Origin: Actinomycetes bacterium
Lineage (GTDB): Bacteria > Actinomycetota > Acidimicrobiia > Acidimicrobiales > Palsa-688
Direction of reading: 5' to 3'
DNA: 5,138 bases
NCBI GenBank assembly: GCA_021846485.1
Contig: JAJZWW010000259.1
Coordinates: forward strand, 1-5,138
Numbering within the stretch: the first letter of the stretch is position 1; every line of letters starts with the position of its first letter. Position numbers and translations under genes: made by a program. Below are positions 1 through 4,211 of this stretch, one piece after another. The notes under the pieces were generated by a model. The model was given only the letters and a program-made list of their open reading frames with translations, had not been told where the DNA came from and ran no database searches.

Positions 1-33
1 CGAAAGCCGCACATCGGTGCGCCCCTACTTTCG
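1..33. repeat. Nested inverted repeat at the window edge
   Basis: CGAAAG at 1-6 is complementary to CTTTCG at 28-33, and inside it CGCAC at 8-12 pairs with GTGCG at 17-21 around a four-base loop. The two helices are separated by an asymmetric internal loop (base 7 against 22-27). This could be part of a folded RNA on either strand, or chance in GC-rich DNA. The window starts here, so any outer helix is lost. I do not recognise it as a known riboswitch or RNA family. Confidence 0.35.
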
Positions 34-54
34 GGTCCCGCTCGATGGAGGTGG

Positions 55-105
55 CCTGACGGAGGCGAACCCTTCCGGCATCGGAAAGGTTCGACCACCG
101 TCAGG
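55..105. repeat. Long imperfect hairpin (21 bp) just 3' of tRNA-Arg
   Basis: Bases 55-77 pair with 82-105 around the loop GCAT. There are 21 base pairs, interrupted only by an A/A mismatch (63/97), a C/A mismatch (72/87) and a bulged A at 94. The outer arms read CCTGACGG and CCGTCAGG. On the minus strand the structure begins five bases after the tRNA 3' end, so it could end or help process the tRNA transcript. It has no T-tract on either side, so it is not a textbook intrinsic terminator. A short repeat element of REP or MITE type is the alternative. Confidence 0.6.
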
Positions 106-110
106 GTCGG

Positions 111-182
111 TGCCCCCGGCAGGACTCGAACCTGCATCTGCTCTTTAGGAGAGAGCTGCTCTATCCCTTAAGCGACAGGGGC
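111..182 (-). tRNA. tRNA-Arg, anticodon CCU
   Basis: The 72-base reverse complement folds as a complete cloverleaf. The 7-bp acceptor stem is GCCCCTG with CGGGGGC (one G-U pair) and the discriminator base is A. The D stem is GCTT/GAGC (one G-U pair), with an 8-base loop. The anticodon stem is GCTCT/AGAGC, with the loop CTCCTAA giving anticodon CCT, which reads AGG arginine codons. A 4-base variable region is followed by the T stem GCAGG/CCTGC and the T loop TTCGAGT. The bases after the discriminator are CCG, so CCA is not encoded and must be added by the CCA-adding enzyme. AGG is a rare codon in GC-rich genomes. I could not find a convincing promoter upstream (beyond 182 on this strand). Genes of this kind are often used as integration sites, but no second copy of the 3' half is seen here. 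Confidence 0.97.
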
Positions 183-249
183 GGACACGCGGGCCGGGCC
201 CGGGAACCAACCCCGGGTCGGTCGTCGGATGACTCATGCAATCCTCAGG

Positions 250-714
250 CTAGCGTCCCGGCCGATCGGCACCCTCCCGGCCGGTTCGGGGCGCCTGCTG
301 CCGGCCGCAGCCACTCGCCGCCCGGCACCGAAGACGACTGCAGGTGCCAGCACCGCGCCACGGGTGGTTTCGGATCATCCGGCGTGTCCCATCCGAACGG
401 CGACGGTCGCGCCGACCTCGCCTGCGCCCCGGATGATGGCACTCGCCTAACGGCGTCGGCGGCCTCGAGCATCCTCCGTCGATCGTCTCGGTCCCAGGCT
501 GCCCGTCGATCCTCACCAGGTTGACCAGGTACCGCCGTAGCCGGCCCATCGACCGGCGGAAGCGGATGTCGGCGGCGTCGACCGAACGGACCATGGTTCG
601 ATTCGGCGACCTCGACGTCGCCAGGGCCGCCTTCACGTCGATCGCCTCTCCGATCGCCGCCAGGTCATCGTCGATGTCACGGCGTCCGCCTGCGCTCACG
701 CGCCCGAACAACAC
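250..714 (-). CDS. Doubtful small hypothetical protein, possibly a remnant
   Basis: An open frame of 154 codons starts at a GTG (712-714), which lies just after an in-frame stop at 718-720 and is preceded by GGTGAG. The first 75 to 80 residues look protein-like: an acidic DIDDDLAAIGEAIDV stretch is followed by a mixed R/L/V stretch, GRLRRYLVNLVRIDG, and third positions are mostly G or C. After about residue 80 the frame becomes arginine-rich noise. At that point another minus frame opens with GGAGG directly next to an ATG at 470-472 and runs to 245. This could be a gene broken by a frameshift, two tiny genes, or chance. I recognise no domain and propose no function. Confidence 0.2.
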   Translation of the reverse strand: MLFGRVSAGGRRDIDDDLAAIGEAIDVKAALATSRSPNRTMVRSVDAADIRFRRSMGRLRRYLVNLVRIDGQPGTETIDGGCSRPPTPLGECHHPGRRRGRRDRRRSDGTRRMIRNHPWRGAGTCSRLRCRAASGCGRQQAPRTGREGADRPGR

Positions 715-781
715 CTCTCACCCCCGGCCCGCGCCCGCCGGGACAAGTAATGGTCTCAGCTGTGTCCACCGACCAGACCCA

Positions 782-988
782 GTGACCGACACTGCCGAAG
801 TCGTGCGCGACGCACCCCCAGGCACCGAGCGTCGTCGGAAAGTGCTGCGGCTCACCGGAGTCGCGGCCGCTGTGGCCTTGCCGGTAGCGATGCCCAGCGC
901 ATCAGGCTGGTGCCCGCTGGGGCCGGTGAGGGCCAGGTTGTGCCCGGCGTGGCGGCTGTACGATGTCGCCGGCTCCGAGGCCCGATGA
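782..988 (+). CDS. Doubtful 68-codon ORF with a Tat-like N-terminus
   Basis: A GTG at 782 opens a frame reading VTDTAEVVRDAPPGTE, then RRRKVLRLTG, then the hydrophobic VAAAVALPVAM and a small-residue stretch PSASG. This order of basic, hydrophobic and small residues resembles a twin-arginine export signal (RR-x-hydrophobic-hydrophobic). The remaining 26 or so residues resemble nothing, so at best this is the head of a lost secreted protein. A 12-codon ORF (ATG 750 to TGA 785) overlaps its start by GTGA. There is no clear ribosome binding site. The third-position GC looks lower than in the neighbouring genes. Chance is a serious alternative. Confidence 0.15.
   Translation: MTDTAEVVRDAPPGTERRRKVLRLTGVAAAVALPVAMPSASGWCPLGPVRARLCPAWRLYDVAGSEAR
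938..964 (+). promoter_or_regulatory. Candidate promoter for the lgt-like gene
   Basis: TTGTGC at 938-943 and TACGAT at 959-964 resemble sigma-70-type -35 and -10 boxes, although the 15-base spacer is short. If TACGAT is the -10 box, transcription would begin near 971. That is after the ATG at 963 but before the GTG at 1017, which favours the GTG as the start codon. This is inference from motif resemblance only. Confidence 0.25.
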
Positions 989-1016
989 GCGCCCAACCGG
1001 AGTAGCCTTCGGTGGC

Positions 1017-1829
1017 GTGAGGCCGATCCCGGTGGCAGTGCACCTCGGACCGTTCGTGTTCCACACCTACGGGCTCGGGCTGGCGATCACCTTCTTGTTC
1101 GCCTACCGCTACCTCGGGCGGCGGCTGCGGGCCCACGGCTACCCCGACGGCTGGCTCACCTCGACCGCGGTGTGGGTGGTCGTCGCCGCGCTGGTCGGCG
1201 CCCGGGTGGTCCATGTGGTCGCCAACCTCGGCGCCTACACCGGGGATCCGATCCAGGTCTTCGAGGTCTGGAAGGGTGGCCTGGCCTCCTTCGGTGGGCT
1301 GCTGTTCGGCGTACCCACCGGCTTCGTGCTGGCCCGCCGGCGCTGCCCGGAGATCCCCGGGAGGCGGCTCGCCGACCTCGTCGCCCCGGTGCTGCTCGCC
1401 GGCTGGGCGCTCGGCCGCCTCCTCGGCCCGCAGCTCATGTACGCCGGCGGCGGCCACCCGACCCACCTTTGGCTCGGCATGTACTACGCCGGCCAGGTCG
1501 GCCCCCGCCTGCCGGTGCCGATCTTCCAGTCGCTCATGACCTTCGCCGTGCTGCTCGTTGCCTGGAGGGTCGAGGCGTTCACCGCCCGACGGGGGGGTCC
1601 CGACGGGCTGGTGATGGCCGTCGCAGCCGGCTTCTGGGGGGTCAACCGCTTCATCGAGGAGCACTTCTGGCTCTCCTACCCCGGCCACGCCGGGGCGGTG
1701 GCGGTGCAAGCCGCCGGTCTCGCCTTCGCCTTCGCCGGGTTCGCCACCGCCGGCGCCCTCCTGCTGCGCCACCGGAGACGGGCGGAGGCGCACGATCCCG
1801 TCCCGGCCGAGGCCCCCGCAGAGACCTGA
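1017..1829 (+). CDS. Divergent Lgt-family membrane protein (prolipoprotein diacylglyceryl transferase-like)
   Basis: The 270-residue product has the length and multi-helix membrane layout of Lgt, which moves diacylglycerol from phosphatidylglycerol to the cysteine of prolipoproteins in the cytoplasmic membrane. Family landmarks are present in order: N-terminal HTYGLGLA (16-23, with the conserved YG), GARVVHV (61-67), WKGGLASFGGLLFG (85-98), LGRLLG (132-137), GHPTHLWLG (146-154) and NRFIEEHF (210-217). Arg211 and Glu215 match E. coli R239 and E243, and Arg134 matches R143. However, E. coli H103 is Phe92 here, Y235 is Trp207, and N146, N149 and E151 have no counterpart after GRLLG. It may therefore be a paralogue with another lipid substrate, or an inactive relative. 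The C-terminal 20 residues are a charged, Ala/Pro-rich tail. I chose the GTG at 1017 because family members begin shortly before the YG motif and GGAG lies at 999-1002, though that spacing is long. An in-frame ATG at 963 would add 18 residues of low complexity. Confidence 0.88.
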   Translation: MRPIPVAVHLGPFVFHTYGLGLAITFLFAYRYLGRRLRAHGYPDGWLTSTAVWVVVAALVGARVVHVVANLGAYTGDPIQVFEVWKGGLASFGGLLFGVPTGFVLARRRCPEIPGRRLADLVAPVLLAGWALGRLLGPQLMYAGGGHPTHLWLGMYYAGQVGPRLPVPIFQSLMTFAVLLVAWRVEAFTARRGGPDGLVMAVAAGFWGVNRFIEEHFWLSYPGHAGAVAVQAAGLAFAFAGFATAGALLLRHRRRAEAHDPVPAEAPAET

Positions 1830-1840
1830 TCCCCCACCCG

Positions 1841-1867
1841 GCCGACCGGACTTGCGAGCCGGTCGGC
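1841..1867 (+). terminator. Hairpin after the lgt-like gene
   Basis: GCCGACCGG at 1841-1849 and CCGGTCGGC at 1859-1867 form a perfect 9-bp stem around a 9-base loop. It begins 11 bases after the TGA at 1827-1829. There is no T-tract, as is common for hairpin terminators in GC-rich actinobacteria. Its place between two same-strand genes suggests that the reductase has its own promoter. Confidence 0.55.
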
Positions 1868-1908
1868 GCCCGCTGGCCCTGCGCAGGGTGAAGGGGATCT
1901 GATCGACG

Positions 1909-2082
1909 ATGCCACCGCACCCATCGGTGAGCATCCGGGACGCGGCCTCGCGGGCTGGCGTTTCAGTCGGCACCGTGTCGAACGTCTTGAACCGGGCCCA
2001 CCTCGTAGAGTGGCCGGCATGGAGTACCGCACCCTCGGTCGCACCGGTGTCGCGGTCAGCCCGCTCTGCTTGGGGGCGATGA
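1909..2082 (+). pseudogene. Truncated LacI-family regulator: N-terminal HTH stub
   Basis: An ATG at 1909 opens a 57-codon frame. Residues 7-33 match the DNA-binding head of LacI-family repressors: VSIRDAASR, then the recognition segment AGVSVGTVSNVLN, then RAHLV. Family members continue from here with an EATRERV-like hinge-side helix and a sugar-binding domain of about 270 residues. Here the similarity stops at about residue 33-34 (near base 2010), and the frame runs on as a shadow of the reductase gene to a TGA at 2080-2082. The stub overlaps the reductase start by 64 bases in another frame. AAGGGG at 1891-1896 could bind ribosomes, with long spacing. The simplest reading is the decayed or deleted head of a repressor gene. 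A short HTH peptide that is still made, or an assembly join, are alternatives. Recognition of the HTH is confident; its status as pseudogene or active microprotein is not. Confidence 0.65.
2006..2011 (+). promoter_or_regulatory. Candidate -10 box of a leaderless reductase promoter
   Basis: TAGAGT fits the TANNNT pattern of actinobacterial -10 boxes and ends seven bases before the ATG at 2019. That is the spacing expected if transcription starts at or next to the start codon. No good Shine-Dalgarno sequence precedes that ATG, which fits a leaderless message. The only -35-like sequence, TTGAAC at 1987-1992, is 13 bases away, which is too close, so the -35 element is unassigned. Confidence 0.4.
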
Positions 2083-3053
2083 TGTTCGGGGCCTGGGGCG
2101 AGCCGGACCACGACGAGTCGGTCCGCATCATCTCCCGGGCGCTCGACGCGGGCATCAACTTCATCGACACCGCCGACGTGTACTCGCAGGGGGAGTCGGA
2201 GGAGATCGTCGGCAAGGCCCTCGCCCGGGTGGACCGCTCTCGGGTGGTGGTGGCGACCAAGTTCCACGGCTCGATGGGCGAGGCGCCCAACCGCTCCGGC
2301 AACTCCCGCCGCTGGATCCTCGAGGAGGTCGAGCACAGCCTGCGCCGGCTCGGCACCGACTACATCGACCTCTACCAGGTACACCGCCCGGACTCGGCCA
2401 CCGACGTGGAGGAGACCCTCTCGGCGCTGACCGACCTGGTGCGGGCCGGCAAGATCCGCTACTTCGGGCACTCGACGTTCCCGGCCCACCAGATCGTCGA
2501 GGCCCAGTGGGCGGCACAGCGGAGGGGCACCGAGCGCCCCGTCTCCGAGCAGCCGCCGTACTCGATGCTGGTGCGCGGCATCGAGGCCGACGTGCTCCCG
2601 GTGTGCGCGGCCTACGGCGTCGGCGTGCTCTCCTGGAGCCCACTGGCGGGCGGTTGGCTGTCGGGGCGCTTCGGCCGGGGCAAGGACAACCGCAGTCGCC
2701 GCGCCGAGCGCCTGCCCGGCCGCTACGACCTGTCCACCCCGGGCAACCAGCGCAAGCTGGAGGCGGTCGACCGCCTCCAGGCCCTCGCCGACGAAGCCGG
2801 GACGAGCCTGGTCCACCTCGCCCTGGCGTTCGTCCTGGAGCACCCTGCGGTGACCTCGGCGATCGTCGGGCCCCGTACCATGGACCACCTGGAGGGCCAG
2901 CTCGGTGCGGCCGAGATCCGCCTCGACGCCGACCTGCTGGATCGCATCGACGAGGTCGTCCCGCCCGGCACCGACTTCTCCCGCGACGACACCGGTTACC
3001 TGCCCCCGTCGCTCGCCGAGGTGCACCGCCGGCGGCGCCCCCGGGACCGGTAG
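2019..3053 (+). CDS. Aldo/keto reductase
   Basis: The 344-residue cytosolic NAD(P)H-dependent oxidoreductase belongs to the aldo/keto reductase superfamily, nearest in style to the YghZ/IolS and potassium-channel-beta-like branch. It opens with MEYRTLGRTGVAVSPLCLG, typical of that branch. The catalytic tetrad is complete: Asp50 and Tyr55 in NFIDTADVYS, Lys81 in VVVATKFHG and His122 in YQVHRPD. EQPPYSML (177-184) and LSWSPLAGGWLSGRF (204-218) are the usual substrate and cofactor-side strands. AIVGPRTMDHLEGQL (281-295) is the C-terminal cofactor-phosphate region. The length is normal for the family, and the last 10 or so residues are an arginine-rich tail. The ATG at 2019 is preferred because the family starts exactly here; a GTG at 2010 would add three residues. 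The gene stands alone on its strand between two hairpins, so the substrate cannot be inferred from context. The upstream LacI-type HTH stub hints that it may once have neighboured sugar-responsive control. Confidence 0.95.
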   Translation: MEYRTLGRTGVAVSPLCLGAMMFGAWGEPDHDESVRIISRALDAGINFIDTADVYSQGESEEIVGKALARVDRSRVVVATKFHGSMGEAPNRSGNSRRWILEEVEHSLRRLGTDYIDLYQVHRPDSATDVEETLSALTDLVRAGKIRYFGHSTFPAHQIVEAQWAAQRRGTERPVSEQPPYSMLVRGIEADVLPVCAAYGVGVLSWSPLAGGWLSGRFGRGKDNRSRRAERLPGRYDLSTPGNQRKLEAVDRLQALADEAGTSLVHLALAFVLEHPAVTSAIVGPRTMDHLEGQLGAAEIRLDADLLDRIDEVVPPGTDFSRDDTGYLPPSLAEVHRRRRPRDR

Positions 3054-3054
3054 C

Positions 3055-3139
3055 GAAGGAGCAACTTGCCTGCTGGAGTGTTTCGCGCTCGAACCCGCAG
3101 GTGGGGGCTGGTGGAGAAGTCCAGCAGGCAAGTTCCTTC
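3055..3139. terminator. Long hairpin between convergent genes, possible bidirectional terminator or repeat element
   Basis: AACTTGCCTGCTGGA at 3063-3077 pairs perfectly with 3120-3134 (15 bp). After a three-base bulge (3060-3062), GAAGG at 3055-3059 pairs with 3135-3139, giving 20 bp in all. The loop of 42 bases (3078-3119) contains a possible small inner hairpin around GTTTCG and CGAAC. The element fills the whole gap between the reductase stop (3051-3053) and the hydrolase stop (3140-3142). That placement suits a terminator for both strands. The large loop and absent T-tract are unusual for one, so a REP- or MITE-like repeat that landed there is also possible. Confidence 0.65.
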
Positions 3140-4132
3140 TCAGCAAGCGCCCGCCGGGGTCCCACGGGAGCCCTGGCCCTGCCGCCGCCCGGTCAGCGCC
3201 TCCACCAGCCGGCCGACGACCGCGTCGCGGTCCACCCCGACTGCTACCCGCACCGCCGGCGCGCCGGGCGGGGCAGCGACGAACGGCCGCCGGTCCACGA
3301 GCAGCATCCCGCGGGTGGTCGGGGAGCGCAGCTCCACCCTGGCCGGCGCCTCCACGTAGCTGCCGAGCTCCGGCTGCAGCGCCAGGCGGGCGGCCGTCGG
3401 GTCGTGCAGCGGGCAGCCCCGCCGGCCGAAACGGCCCCGGTAGAGCTCCACGTAGTGGCCGAGCGCGGTGAGCGCGAAGCGGGCCGCCGGTGCGCCGCTG
3501 GCCCCCAGGGCGTCGAGGTCGGGCTCCTCCAACCAGGTCCGCATGGTGACGTCGAGGCCGACGACGCTGACCGGCCAGCCGGCGCTCAACACCAGGTCGG
3601 CCGCCTCCGGGTCGTGGGCGAAGTTGGCCTCGGTGTGGGACCCCACATTGCCGGGGGCGTCGAGCGTGCCGCCCATCACCACCACCTCGGGCACCAGCTC
3701 CACGATCCCCGGGTCGAGCAGCGCCGCCAGCGCCAGGTTGGTGAGCGGCCCGGTGGCGATCAGCGTGCAGGCCCCGGGGTGCCGACGGACCGCGTCGACC
3801 AGCTGCACCGCGGCGGGCACGCCGGCCGGCTCCCGGTCCCGGGCCGACGGGGGTGGGGCCGCGCCGCCGAGGCCGTCGTCGCCGTGGACCTCGGCACTCA
3901 ACTCGACCGGCTGGGCGAGGGGCCGCGCCGCGCCGACGGCGACCGGGACCCCGTCGAGGCCGGCGACGCCGAGGACGCTCAGGGCGTTGCGGGCCGCCTG
4001 GAGCGCCCCGGTGTTGCCGTGCACGCTGCCCACCCCCACGATCCTCACGCCGGCCTCGGCGGCGACGCCGAGCAGGGCGAGGGCGTCGTCCACGCCGTAG
4101 TCACCGTCGAGGACCACCAGGCGCTCGGGCAC
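3140..4132 (-). CDS. Inosine/uridine-preferring nucleoside hydrolase family protein
   Basis: The 330-residue protein should hydrolyse the N-glycosidic bond of ribonucleosides, releasing ribose and a free base for salvage. The family fingerprint is complete. The calcium-binding head is LDGDYGVDDALAL (8-20, Asp9, Asp11, Asp15, Asp16). VHGN (37-40) gives the ligand Asn40. LIATGPLTNLALAAL (124-138) and VMGGTLDAPGN (152-162) follow. TEANFAHDPEAA (168-179) carries Glu169 and Asn170, and PLHDPTAA (241-248) carries His243 and Asp244. The usual DPGxDD reads DYGVDD, a Pro-to-Tyr change at residue 12 beside the metal site. His243 fits purine/pyrimidine-acting relatives, but substrate preference cannot be read reliably. 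The GTG at 4132 is chosen because GGGAGG lies eight bases upstream and the family begins just before the DxD motif. An in-frame ATG at 4186 has no ribosome binding site. The gene converges on the reductase and diverges from the glycosyltransferase. Confidence 0.94.
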   Translation of the reverse strand: MPERLVVLDGDYGVDDALALLGVAAEAGVRIVGVGSVHGNTGALQAARNALSVLGVAGLDGVPVAVGAARPLAQPVELSAEVHGDDGLGGAAPPPSARDREPAGVPAAVQLVDAVRRHPGACTLIATGPLTNLALAALLDPGIVELVPEVVVMGGTLDAPGNVGSHTEANFAHDPEAADLVLSAGWPVSVVGLDVTMRTWLEEPDLDALGASGAPAARFALTALGHYVELYRGRFGRRGCPLHDPTAARLALQPELGSYVEAPARVELRSPTTRGMLLVDRRPFVAAPPGAPAVRVAVGVDRDAVVGRLVEALTGRRQGQGSRGTPAGAC

Positions 4133-4140
4133 GCCCCGAT

Positions 4141-4146
4141 CCTCCC
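4141..4146 (-). promoter_or_regulatory. Shine-Dalgarno site of the nucleoside hydrolase
   Basis: On the minus strand GGGAGG occupies 4146-4141, eight bases before the GTG at 4132. It is the strongest ribosome binding site seen near any start codon in this window, and it decides in favour of that GTG over the upstream in-frame ATG at 4186. Confidence 0.7.
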
Positions 4147-4172
4147 ACGCCCGCGGTGAGCGGGCCCGCCGG

Positions 4173-4178
4173 TAGCCT
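4173..4178 (+). promoter_or_regulatory. Candidate -10 box upstream of the glycosyltransferase
   Basis: TAGCCT fits TANNNT and ends six bases before an ATG at 4185, nearly the same arrangement as TAGAGT before the reductase ATG. Transcription would then begin near 4185, giving either a leaderless short ORF or a leader of about 23 bases before the GTG at 4208. The 75-base divergent gap (4133-4207) also holds two palindromes, GCGGGCCCGC (4160-4169) and GGCATGCC (4182-4189), that could be operators or simply reflect high GC. Confidence 0.3.
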
Positions 4179-4184
4179 CCCGGC

Positions 4185-4211
4185 ATGCCCGGGACCGACC
4201 GCCACCGGTGA
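4185..4211 (+). CDS. Possible 8-codon leader ORF overlapping the glycosyltransferase start
   Basis: ATG at 4185 reads MPGTDRHR and stops at TGA 4209-4211. Its stop overlaps the GTG start of the glycosyltransferase as GTGA (4208-4211). If the candidate -10 at 4173-4178 is real, this ORF would be at the very 5' end of the message and could hand ribosomes to the downstream gene, which lacks a Shine-Dalgarno site. An ORF this short cannot be proven from sequence alone. Confidence 0.2.
   Translation: MPGTDRHR

Larger units (their letters stand above)
183..1016. other. Long region without a recognisable gene
   Basis: Between the tRNA and the lgt-like gene, about 830 bases show no protein family I recognise in any frame. 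The GC bias at third codon positions is weaker than in the clear genes. A small hairpin, CCCGGG at 199-204 with CCCGGG at 212-217, lies just upstream of the tRNA on its coding strand. ATCATCCGG near 370 recurs in inverted form near 430. Two doubtful ORFs (250-714 minus, 782-988 plus) are listed separately. The region may be decayed coding sequence, a long regulatory spacer, or the remains of an insertion next to the tRNA. Confidence 0.5.

Noticed and set aside
111..182. Integration site of a genomic island at tRNA-Arg
   Set aside because: No repeat of the tRNA 3' half and no integrase gene are found in the window. It remains only a general possibility.
1987..2011. A full -35/-10 promoter TTGAAC...TAGAGT for the reductase
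   Set aside because: The spacer is only 13 bases, too short for a normal sigma-70 promoter. Only the -10 box is kept as a candidate.
3055..3139. Integron attC site, suggested by an AAC...GTT palindrome
   Set aside because: The ends do not fit RYYYAAC and GTTRRRY. The bases next to AAC and GTT are wrong, and no integrase or cassette array is seen.
852..3146. A 764-codon open frame on the minus strand across the lgt-like and reductase genes
   Set aside because: It is the antisense shadow of two genes with complete family motifs on the plus strand. Its translation is a low-complexity mix of G, A, R, P and H with no domain. Long antisense frames are normal at this GC content.
2507..4159. A 550-codon open frame on the plus strand spanning the reductase end and the hydrolase
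   Set aside because: It runs through two convergent genes in the wrong frame or strand and through the hairpin between them. It has no recognisable domain and arginine/proline-rich composition.
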